Positions 1 to 7,168 of a stretch of DNA of 20,268 nt are shown here, one piece after another. Each line of letters starts with the position of its first letter. The stretch's first letter is position 1. The notes below the pieces were generated by a model. The model was given only the letters and a program-made list of their open reading frames with translations, did no database searches and was not told the origin of the DNA. Position numbers and translations under genes: made by a program. This DNA is from Paludibacter sp. (GTDB taxonomy: Bacteria; Bacteroidota; Bacteroidia; Bacteroidales; Paludibacteraceae): the NCBI GenBank assembly GCA_024709185.1, contig JANJXE010000370.1, forward strand, positions 1 to 20,268. The letters run 5' to 3'.

Positions 1-3000
1 GCATAAGTGCATTTTTCAGGAGCAATTATGGTAAGTTGATTTTCGGTATTAACAAACACCCGGGCGTTAAGTTTTGGAGTTGTTTCAATTCCGGTTGTAA
101 CGCCTGGTGCACGGAAGAGGAGGCTGAAGCGGTCGGTGGAAGTGCTTTCGCTGGTACTAAACTGATAGCTTGAAGTACCATCGGTCAAATCTGTTTCTAG
201 TCCATTCGATGCATTGTCAATTAAAATGACGCGAACATCCGAAGGAAGATTTGTAATCTGATTCACTTTCATGCTGAACGAAGTTGCGCTACCGGGAACA
301 AAGCCAAGTGCAATTTCCTGATTCAGCGGCATGGTTTTCAATCCATTCATCACCAGTTTTTCATCACCAACAGTAGTGAAAATTTGCATTTCGGAAGTAG
401 CTTCAGCAAATTTTGGCGAATCATATGAGTCGTAGCCATTTTGGGCATTATCATCGAAAAACAATAGCGTTTCATCGGTTTTAGTTCCATTGGAAACCTC
501 TATTCGTATAAGTTGACGATCAGTATTTTTTACAGACGGAGCTTTCAACGGATTTCCTGTTTGATGTGATTTTGTCAACGCACTGGTTAGTATCAGATTA
601 CCTGCTTGTTTTGCTTTAACCCAGAATGCCTGCATTGGAGGAATAATGCCACCGTTAAGCAGGGAATTATTAGGCACAGCCAATCCCGTTGAAGCATTGT
701 AGGTTTGGAATGACCATTGACCGCTGCCGTTTACCGTTCCTGCATTGGTACGCACATAAATGCTCGGTTCAATCAATGTTGCAGGGGCAACACCACCTTC
801 GGGAGCAGAGGTTGCTTCGACAAAAGCTTCCGTCCAGCTTAAGTGTGACGGATAGGGATTTCCAATCAGGTTAAAGCCTTTGGATGAAGATCCCGACCAT
901 GTTAAAGGAATAGATATCTCGCCGCTGTTAAGCGTTCCACTAAATGAAATAGTAGAAGCAGCGACATCCGGCAAAGCGATATATCCTTTGCCATGCGTAA
1001 ATGTATCACCTGGATTGACAGGTTGCGATGTCCAGCTTGCACCTGCCTCATCGCGCTGATAATAGGTATAGCCTGCAGGAGCTACAGCACCTGACACCGG
1101 CGACGACACATACCAGTTACGTTGATGTGGTAGATACTGCTGCACAGTAGTAGTGCCACCAACAGTTAAGTCAGTGTAGGTAAGCGTACCTGTACCGTTG
1201 GCAGCATCGCTGAGAATGGTGAGGTTGTTACCCACAGCTAAAGTTCCCGAGGTAACTTCGAGTTGTTTTCCTGCATTCACCACTAAGTTACGGCTGACGA
1301 AACCGGCACCGCTGTAGGTTCCATTGATTTTTGCATTATAATCGGCAGTTGGAGCAGTATTCCAGGCGCTTCCATTCCAGGTGGCAAAATCAAGAGCTCC
1401 CATGGTTGGAGTTGTGCTACGACTTAGCCCGTAATAATCCGTTGTAACAGTATTACCAGTAAATAAATCGACACCGGTAATTAAAGTAGAGAAAGGAATG
1501 TAACTATCTGCTGTAGTTCCACCTGCATTGGAGAATGATGGATCCTGGGTTTTACTATTTACATCCTGAATTGTAACAATTGGTAAGTCTGATTTGTCAC
1601 CAGTAAAATAACCTAATGTCCCACCTGTTACTCCGGTTGCACGGTAATCGTTGTAATCCACCACAAGTGTTCCAGTATTCACTAAGTAGAGTGCATAATG
1701 CTTGCCAGTTCCTCCACTACGCGTATTTACAAATATATTGTTTTTAATGGTTTTAGATGTAGACGCATTATTATTTTGCGATCTGAAACAAGCGGAAGCA
1801 TAACTTCCGGATGCAGGAGCACCTTTAATATATACGGTATTGTGATAGAAATAGGAAGTAATTGCATTTGTTGACTGGTCGGCTATTCCCCTGATATCGC
1901 ATGGATTAGCATCATTGCCCAATATTACCACATTGTTTGTGATGGTATTCGTTCCATTATTTGAAAAAATGCCTGCCATAGTTCCCTGTCCGGCAAAATT
2001 TATAGTTATTAAAGAATGTACCAAATTTCCATTTATAGTTCCGGTAGTGCTGCTACCACCTGCTGTGATACCATAAAAATAACCTGCATTAGTACTATTG
2101 GTGCTTCTGGAATTGAAGTCGGTTAAGTTAGCAACTGTATTATAACTTACGTCAAAGCTACTACTTGCACCAACGCAACTAATTCCATTCATACTTTGAC
2201 CAAAATCGGTCATGAAATTTTTAAAATAAATGGAATGTGCCGCTGTTGGGCTACCGATAGTATTATATCGGATAGTGGTAGTACCTGCAGAGGCACTTTT
2301 GCTAATACCATTGAAAGTAATTGGTCTGGCACTTGTAGAAATGTCGTTGTTTATGGCATAGATAGAACCAATCTGGTTGTATTCACAAGCAACAGTTCCT
2401 ATTGTTGTAATGCTTATGCCTGAAACCGAAGAAGCAGAAGTATTATAAATTGAACTCACAATAGATGCCGTGCTACCATCCTCGTTGGTACCTGTGGTAG
2501 TATTTCCAATAACATTTCCGGAAATAGTGGCATTGCCGGTACCTCCAACTGATATTGCTGTAAAGTTTTGAGCAGATGTTTGTCCGGAAGATGCTGTCCA
2601 CTGAATATTCTGAATGGTATTGTTTTGTACTAAAGTAGTACCTGCACCAGAAGTGATGATATTAATCCCCTGGAAATTACTTACTGCGTTTCCTGATTTT
2701 ATCATTTTTGTTCCACCACACTGAGCAGATGTTCCACCAATATAGTTTCCGGTTACCGTATGCGTACCACCGTTATTTCCTGCACCAATTTGGATAAAAT
2801 AGCGATTACCACCAGCATTTGTTGACAGGCTTCCATAAAAACTATTACCTGAAATTGTATAATTGTCGTTAATAATGGCAGTTGCATTACCTGAAATATA
2901 AATTCCCGAAGGTGCTCCTGAGACCGGACCTACTTTCATAAAGTTAGTAAATTCGTTATTGGTGATTTGATTTCCCTTATTCGGATTTGTTGTATTACCA

Positions 3001-4058
3001 GTCGCATATACAGCATAAAATGGATAGATTGCTCCGCTGCTTGTAATTAAGTTTCGATCAATTACATTATTGCCATTACCGTTGATTGTTCCTGCATTTG
3101 TCCCAAATGCAATACCTCCGGTTGAGCTAGGTAAATCACCTATTTTTATAATGCAATATTTTACGGTATTTGTTTGTGCATCGTTATCAAACGAAATTAC
3201 AGGATTTGTCGAACTGGTCGAAGAAAGCGTTAAACTTGTCGTAGCTCCCACTGCTGGTGTACCAGTTGCATTTACTCGTCCATCAATCGTTACATTTTTA
3301 GCACCTGATAGATTAAAATAAACAGCAGAACAAATTACTCCACTTGAAATCGGGTAAATTTTCAAGGAGGCCCATGAACCATTTCCAATTGTCACAGTGG
3401 ACGATTCAGTGGTTGATGCTCCTATCTTCACTTCAATATTATTACCACTTTGAGTTGTTCCGATAGCAGTAATGGCAGCACCTAAGGTGGAGTAATATCC
3501 ATCCTGTGATGCAGAACCACTCACCGAAACAGGTGCAACTGTAAATGTTGCAACATAATTTGAACCTCCATTATTAAGCCAGCTATCACCCTGATTAGAG
3601 CCCCAGCTTTTTGCCCAAACCGTAAGTTTACAAGCAGTACCGGCCGGAATTCCGGATAAAAGATCTACATTCAAGTCAGAAGATATTCCCTGATAATCAT
3701 TGCCACCTAAATAGTTTTGAGACCAAATTACTTCAGTGGCAGCAATGTAAGTTGTATTACCATCGGAACTTGTAACTTGATAATAAAACGCACCACCGGT
3801 ACGATCCTGGTTGTCACTCCAATACTTCATATCAGCACCATCCAGTTTAAGAGAAGTAACAGTCCCTAAACCCGCTACAAAAGAAGTTGCATAAGATGGA
3901 TCTGATCCAATCCAGTACCAACCTGTTGGGGCTGTTACTCCAGCACCATTTACATTTAATTTAATGTAGTCCTGAAACCACCCTGTGGCTGCCGAGGCAC
4001 TCCACGATACTATACCCAACACAAGGGTCATTATGAATAATAGAATTCGTTTTTTCAT
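1..4058 (-). CDS. Giant T9SS-secreted beta-helix-like protein, partial (C-terminus off left edge)
   Basis: The frame is open from an ATG at 4056-4058 to the left edge, giving 1352 complete codons with no stop. The start MKKRILLFIMTLVLGIV.. ending near ASA is a signal peptide. Residues about 25-170 form a Trp- and Tyr-rich module I do not recognise. Residues about 175-830 are Asn/Gly/Ser/Thr-rich and full of short phrases such as ITNNEF, ISGNSFYG, VTGNYIGG, ISGNVIGN and IKNNIF, the periodic pattern of right-handed parallel beta-helix (PbH1) repeats. From about 975 the style changes to that of C-terminal regions of T9SS cargo (NWYVSSPVSG; FNLIGNPYPSHLSW). The last visible residues, from about 1320 (GIETTPKLNARVFVNTENQL), look like the first strands of a T9SS type A sorting domain, so perhaps 40-60 residues are missing. 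Likely a cell-surface or released protein; carbohydrate binding or cleavage is possible given the adjacent enzymes, but no catalytic residues are evident. Confidence 0.88.
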   Translation of the reverse strand, partial: MKKRILLFIMTLVLGIVSWSASAATGWFQDYIKLNVNGAGVTAPTGWYWIGSDPSYATSFVAGLGTVTSLKLDGADMKYWSDNQDRTGGAFYYQVTSSDGNTTYIAATEVIWSQNYLGGNDYQGISSDLNVDLLSGIPAGTACKLTVWAKSWGSNQGDSWLNNGGSNYVATFTVAPVSVSGSASQDGYYSTLGAAITAIGTTQSGNNIEVKIGASTTESSTVTIGNGSWASLKIYPISSGVICSAVYFNLSGAKNVTIDGRVNATGTPAVGATTSLTLSSTSSTNPVISFDNDAQTNTVKYCIIKIGDLPSSTGGIAFGTNAGTINGNGNNVIDRNLITSSGAIYPFYAVYATGNTTNPNKGNQITNNEFTNFMKVGPVSGAPSGIYISGNATAIINDNYTISGNSFYGSLSTNAGGNRYFIQIGAGNNGGTHTVTGNYIGGTSAQCGGTKMIKSGNAVSNFQGINIITSGAGTTLVQNNTIQNIQWTASSGQTSAQNFTAISVGGTGNATISGNVIGNTTTGTNEDGSTASIVSSIYNTSASSVSGISITTIGTVACEYNQIGSIYAINNDISTSARPITFNGISKSASAGTTTIRYNTIGSPTAAHSIYFKNFMTDFGQSMNGISCVGASSSFDVSYNTVANLTDFNSRSTNSTNAGYFYGITAGGSSTTGTINGNLVHSLITINFAGQGTMAGIFSNNGTNTITNNVVILGNDANPCDIRGIADQSTNAITSYFYHNTVYIKGAPASGSYASACFRSQNNNASTSKTIKNNIFVNTRSGGTGKHYALYLVNTGTLVVDYNDYRATGVTGGTLGYFTGDKSDLPIVTIQDVNSKTQDPSFSNAGGTTADSYIPFSTLITGVDLFTGNTVTTDYYGLSRSTTPTMGALDFATWNGSAWNTAPTADYNAKINGTYSGAGFVSRNLVVNAGKQLEVTSGTLAVGNNLTILSDAANGTGTLTYTDLTVGGTTTVQQYLPHQRNWYVSSPVSGAVAPAGYTYYQRDEAGASWTSQPVNPGDTFTHGKGYIALPDVAASTISFSGTLNSGEISIPLTWSGSSSKGFNLIGNPYPSHLSWTEAFVEATSAPEGGVAPATLIEPSIYVRTNAGTVNGSGQWSFQTYNASTGLAVPNNSLLNGGIIPPMQAFWVKAKQAGNLILTSALTKSHQTGNPLKAPSVKNTDRQLIRIEVSNGTKTDETLLFFDDNAQNGYDSYDSPKFAEATSEMQIFTTVGDEKLVMNGLKTMPLNQEIALGFVPGSATSFSMKVNQITNLPSDVRVILIDNASNGLETDLTDGTSSYQFSTSESTSTDRFSLLFRAPGVTTGIETTPKLNARVFVNTENQLTIIAPEKCTY

Positions 4059-4141
4059 ACTGTAATTGATAAAATTGATTAACCTTTTTTGTTTTACGCT
4101 CCCAATTATTAAATTTGATACAAACTGTAAATTTGTGTGGG

Positions 4142-4149
4142 CAAATATA
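4142..4149 (-). promoter_or_regulatory. Candidate -7 box of the beta-helix protein gene
   Basis: On the minus strand this reads TATATTTG, an exact match to the Bacteroidota -7 consensus TAnnTTTG, 84 nt before the ATG. No TTG lies 19-21 nt upstream, so only half of the promoter is visible. A missing -33 element would suit an activator-dependent promoter, which is inference. Confidence 0.4.
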
Positions 4150-4176
4150 GGAGGTTGTTAATTTCTGCAGGGGGGA

Positions 4177-4233
4177 CAATTTCCCAAATTGGTTGAAACA
4201 TGGCTCAACTTTTTTGCATGCTTCTAAATTTAG
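4177..4233. repeat. Cluster of short palindromes between GH29 and the beta-helix gene
   Basis: Four small inverted repeats lie within 57 bp: CAATTT-ccc-AAATTG (4177-4191), GTTGA-8 nt-TCAAC (4192-4209), GCATGC (4216-4221) and CTAAATTTAG (4224-4233). They lie just upstream of the -7 box of the beta-helix gene and just downstream of the fucosidase stop. None is followed by a T-run on the minus strand, so they look more like protein-binding sites than a terminator. Their significance is untested. Confidence 0.3.
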
Positions 4234-4250
4234 TGGATGATAAGTCTTGT

Positions 4251-5618
4251 TTAATTGTTCTGAATAGCTCCGCCATTACCCCTGTACAGCTCCAATGGTG
4301 TTTCTAAGTCAATTGCAACCACACTTACATTCTCGTCCAATTTATCCGCCGGCAACGAAACCTGAAGTACGCCCGGAATATTCAACCACGAGGCACCTCC
4401 AACCCGCTTATTAGCAAGCGTTTCATTCGTGCCTATTAAACGCACTTGTTTTATTTTATTTTGAATACCTTTGATTACAACATCATCTTTTGGTATGTCG
4501 AGTACAAAGCAATAAATGGTTTTTTTATCTTTCGACAGAGTTGTTGGGCCATAAAAATGACCAAATGGTAAACCGCGGGTGGTGCCATAAATGGCTTCTG
4601 CATGTTTCTTTGTCCAGCGTCCCAGACCTTTCAACCGTTCTATTTGGGCCTGCGTAAATGTTCCATCCTCCATTGGCCCGACATCTAACAGTAAATTGCC
4701 TCCCATACTGATGCAGTCGGCAAAAATACGAATGATATAATTCACCGATTTATGGTTGTTATCGTTGTGTTGAAAACCCCACGAATCATTAATGGTCATG
4801 CACAATTCCCACGGTCCTTCCTGACCTACAATGGGTACCCCCTGTTCAGGAGTTGCATAGTCGCCATAGCCCATCATCCGTGAATTAAGAATGGTTTTTG
4901 GGTTCCATAAAAGTATTTCCTGACGTAATTCCTTCATTTTCCATTGTTTAGAATTACGTGTCCAATCGCCATCAAACCACCATAAGTCGGGATTTGTTAA
5001 CTCCTGGATTTCTTTCATTTGTGCATTTCTAAAAGCAACAAAGTTATTCCATCGAACGGTGTCCTCTACTCCCGATTTTGGAAAATCGTAGATGTTGTAG
5101 CTGGCAGGTCGTTGTTTGGTGTTGGCATTGAAAACAGTGGCATAATCGGGATGCGACCAGTCGAGATGCGAGAAGTAAATTCCTACTTTCAATCCTTCGT
5201 TTCGAAGTGCCTGAGCGTAAGGTGTAATTAAATCGCGGGCAGCAGGTGATTTTTTCACAACACTTAAATCGTTCAACTTAGTATCCCACAGTGCTACTCC
5301 ATCATGGTGTTTTGAAGTCAGAACGGCATATTTTGCGCCGGTTTCTTTGAAAAGTTTCGCCCATTCGTCTGGTCGGTAATTCTTCGCAGTAAAACTATTC
5401 AATTGGTCAAAATAATCCTTTTTAGATATCTTGCCAGAGTAAAAAGACCAGGATTCGCTAACGCCTTTCACAGCATAAATGCCATAATGAATAAAAATGC
5501 CGAGTTTGGCATCTTCAAACCATTGAAGTTTGCTGGTAGTGACTTTTACAATTTCGGAATGTTGTGCCGAAAGACTTAAAGCCATAGCACATAGAATAAT
5601 GGTGGCAATTTTTTTCAT
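4251..5618 (-). CDS. Alpha-L-fucosidase, glycoside hydrolase family 29
   Basis: Predicted to release alpha-linked L-fucose from a glycan, outside the cytoplasm. I place the start at the ATG at 5618, which opens a clean signal peptide (MKKIATIILCAMALSLSAQ); an ATG four codons upstream (5630) is possible. The protein is 455 residues, normal for a compact bacterial GH29. GH29 signatures, numbered from this start, are LGIFIHYG (about 39-46), the SKHHDG segment (about 102-107), GLKVGIYFSHLDW (about 142-154) and WWFDGDW with nucleophile Asp216. EGPWELC and SWGF lie in the region that supplies the acid/base Glu (267 or 271, not decided), and GGNLLLDVGP closes the barrel. A short beta-sandwich-like tail follows. 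No lipobox or T9SS domain is present, so a periplasmic location is likely. It diverges from GH16 across a shared 269-bp region. Confidence 0.93.
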   Translation of the reverse strand: MKKIATIILCAMALSLSAQHSEIVKVTTSKLQWFEDAKLGIFIHYGIYAVKGVSESWSFYSGKISKKDYFDQLNSFTAKNYRPDEWAKLFKETGAKYAVLTSKHHDGVALWDTKLNDLSVVKKSPAARDLITPYAQALRNEGLKVGIYFSHLDWSHPDYATVFNANTKQRPASYNIYDFPKSGVEDTVRWNNFVAFRNAQMKEIQELTNPDLWWFDGDWTRNSKQWKMKELRQEILLWNPKTILNSRMMGYGDYATPEQGVPIVGQEGPWELCMTINDSWGFQHNDNNHKSVNYIIRIFADCISMGGNLLLDVGPMEDGTFTQAQIERLKGLGRWTKKHAEAIYGTTRGLPFGHFYGPTTLSKDKKTIYCFVLDIPKDDVVIKGIQNKIKQVRLIGTNETLANKRVGGASWLNIPGVLQVSLPADKLDENVSVVAIDLETPLELYRGNGGAIQNN

Positions 5619-5704
5619 TTTTAATATCATTTAAAGTTAAATCTTTTAGCGATGAAATATCATGAATAAGAATGTGCTGAATAAGGAAGTTATTTTTAAT
5701 ATTA

Positions 5705-5712
5705 CAAATATA
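5705..5712 (-). promoter_or_regulatory. Candidate -7 box of the GH29 gene
   Basis: On the minus strand this reads TATATTTG, matching TAnnTTTG, and lies 87 nt before the chosen ATG. Sequence and distance closely match the box upstream of the beta-helix gene (84 nt). There is no correctly spaced TTG. Instead a GTTCAAC (5734-5740) sits where an activator overlapping the -35 region would bind. Confidence 0.42.
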
Positions 5713-5732
5713 TAGCGGTATTGACAACTATA

Positions 5733-5885
5733 TGTTGAACTAAATTTCAAAAAGGGAGAATCATAGCTCATTATGTTTTGGGTTGAAAACCTACTATTTT
5801 GAACCCCTGTTATAACTTCGTGAAAAGAGTATCAGCGTATTTTTACAATATTAGTTTTCAGAAATTAGATCTAATTATTTTGAAC
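5733..5885. promoter_or_regulatory. Three TTGAAC sites in the GH29/GH16 divergent region
   Basis: TTGAAC occurs three times in the same orientation within 151 bp, extended as TGTTGAAC (5733-5740), TTTTGAAC (5797-5804) and TTTTGAAC (5878-5885). The last two share the 10-mer TATTTTGAAC. On rough base composition, about 0.2 occurrences would be expected in this 269-bp gap on both strands. They resemble the repeats in the GH2/HTCS gap, so they are candidate HTCS operator half-sites (inference). No convincing GH16 promoter box was found here. Confidence 0.35.
5863..5876. repeat. Perfect 14-bp palindrome upstream of GH16
   Basis: AATTAGATCTAATT is its own reverse complement and lies 24 bp before the GH16 start, overlapping the edge of the third TTGAAC block. 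It could be a dimeric regulator site or a small hairpin in the leader. It is AT-rich, so chance is not excluded. Confidence 0.4.
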
Positions 5886-5899
5886 AGAAATTACACATC

Positions 5900-6982
5900 A
5901 TGAGAAAAATCAAATTGCTTTCACTATTGCTTACCACTGCATTGTTTTCCACGGCTCAATCTTTTATCGACCCCGCCACTACGTCCGGTGTTGCACCTGC
6001 CAACACAAATATTGGCACCGATTGGGTTCTTGACTTCAGCGATGAGTTTAACAGTACTTCCGTAAATACCACCAAATGGACTGTCGATAACAGCACTACT
6101 TCACGGGCACCCCGACCCGAAATCGGTATCAGCAGTTGGTTCTGGAAACCTGCGAATGTGGCTGTGGCCGATGGAAACCTGATACTCAAAGTTACCAAGG
6201 AAACTTCATCCAAAATGCACTGCGGGGCGATAAACAGTAATGGTAAATACCTCACTACTTACGGCTACTTCGAAGCCCGCATTAAAGTGGCAGATGTCAC
6301 AAAGGGCACCCATACAGCTTTTTGGCTTCAGGGACCCAATATGGGAAATGTAGATGGAACCGGGAATGATGGTGCCGAAATTGACATTTTTGAATCGGCA
6401 TGGACGGGAGATTTCACCAAAAGTGTGATTCATATCGATGGCTACGGAAGCAGTCATCAGGCTAATACCGTTCAGTTTAATACGCCGGGTATTCACAGCG
6501 GCTATCATACCTGGGGGATGTGGTGGACCTCCGATTTTATAAAAATATATTACGATGGTGTGCTGAAAGTTACATACAGTGCCGCAAAATGGATTCCAAA
6601 GGTGGATGAGTTCCTTTGGCTCTCCGATGGTGCCAGCTTTGGCTTCCCCGATGGCGATCCCTGTTTTACGTCGCAACCCATTGGCTTTCTCACAGAAGCG
6701 TATGTAGATTATATTCGTGTGTGGAAGCCGCAGATTACCACCGAAACGTCCTTACCCAACGAGAGTACAGTTGATTTGAAAACGTTTAATAACAAAATTC
6801 AGATTGATGCGCAATCACTTATCACCTCGGTGAACGTTTACGATACCTCAGGCAGAAAAGTGATTTCGCAACTTCCTGCAAGCACTTCAACATCCATCAA
6901 CATGCAAGATTCCGGCGTTTATATCGTTGAAACGCAACTTTATAAAGGAGAAGTAACACGAAACAAGATAGCGATGCCTTAA
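5900..6982 (+). CDS. Secreted GH16 endo-glycanase with T9SS sorting domain
   Basis: Retaining endo-glycosidase of the laminarinase/agarase/carrageenase superfamily, predicted to cut the polysaccharide backbone outside the cell. The 360-residue protein has a signal peptide (cleavage after about STAQ, residue 20), a GH16 domain from about 40 to 278 and a C-terminal domain from about 281 to 360. The catalytic motif is AEIDIFES: Glu160 nucleophile, Asp162, Glu165 acid/base. The ExDxxE spacing keeps the extra residue typical of laminarinase/agarase types and absent from lichenases. Other family features are the YGYFEARIKV strand, HTAFWLQ, and YVDYIRVW at the domain end. The tail (SVNVYDTSGRKV; SGVYIVETQL) is a classic T9SS type A sorting domain ending at RNKIAMP. 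It is the only plus-strand enzyme here, diverging from GH29 and converging on GH116. The subfamily and substrate cannot be read from motifs alone. Confidence 0.93.
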   Translation: MRKIKLLSLLLTTALFSTAQSFIDPATTSGVAPANTNIGTDWVLDFSDEFNSTSVNTTKWTVDNSTTSRAPRPEIGISSWFWKPANVAVADGNLILKVTKETSSKMHCGAINSNGKYLTTYGYFEARIKVADVTKGTHTAFWLQGPNMGNVDGTGNDGAEIDIFESAWTGDFTKSVIHIDGYGSSHQANTVQFNTPGIHSGYHTWGMWWTSDFIKIYYDGVLKVTYSAAKWIPKVDEFLWLSDGASFGFPDGDPCFTSQPIGFLTEAYVDYIRVWKPQITTETSLPNESTVDLKTFNNKIQIDAQSLITSVNVYDTSGRKVISQLPASTSTSINMQDSGVYIVETQLYKGEVTRNKIAMP

Positions 6983-7127
6983 TTTGTGTACTACGATGAA
7001 AAAAGCAGCTTAGCTTCAATAGTGGGAAATGCAGTCATACCAGGTGCAGTTCGTACGGAAGATAGGTATGAAAAATGCATGTCGATAGCTTCCGGTTGGG
7101 GATATACCAACGCACATGAGGATTAGA

Positions 7128-7168
7128 AAGAACAAACCATTATTTTAGTGCTCTAATGGTTTGTTCTT
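7128..7168. terminator. Bidirectional hairpin terminator between GH16 and GH116
   Basis: A perfect 15-bp inverted repeat: AAGAACAAACCATTA (7128-7142) and TAATGGTTTGTTCTT (7154-7168), with an 11-nt loop. It lies between the convergent GH16 and GH116 genes and contains the last codons and stop (7140-7142) of GH116. Short T-rich tracts follow on both strands (TTCTTTCT on the minus strand, TTCTTCGTCTTCC on the plus). The stem is GC-poor, so it may act mainly by blocking convergent transcription or protecting 3' ends. Confidence 0.72.

Noticed and set aside
1450..3300. Repetitive Asn/Gly/Thr-rich coding sequence as a DNA repeat or CRISPR-like array
   Set aside because: The repetition is at protein level (beta-helix turns); the DNA units are not identical and have no regular spacer.
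3961..4179. 72-codon minus-strand open frame with a start at 4179
   Set aside because: It overlaps the start of the giant protein in another frame, has no recognisable domain, and the overlapping frame has a signal peptide and runs 1352 codons.
4201..4208. Octamer TGGCTCAA shared with 13741-13748 upstream of GH2
   Set aside because: For two gaps of this size, counting both strands, about one shared octamer is expected by chance, so alone it is not evidence of a common operator.
5619..5630. Upstream ATG for GH29 adding MILK
   Set aside because: The downstream ATG gives a standard signal peptide starting MKK; the four extra codons add nothing, though the upstream start is not excluded.
5781..5788. 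Octamer GGTTGAAA shared with 4191-4198
   Set aside because: One or two shared octamers are expected by chance between these gaps, and the flanks do not align.
5852..5859. TAGTTTTC as a -7 box for GH16
   Set aside because: The final base differs from TAnnTTTG and there is no TTG at 19-21 nt upstream.
6206..6676. 156-codon minus-strand open frame antisense to GH16
   Set aside because: The plus strand encodes a complete GH16 with catalytic motif here; the antisense translation has no recognisable features.
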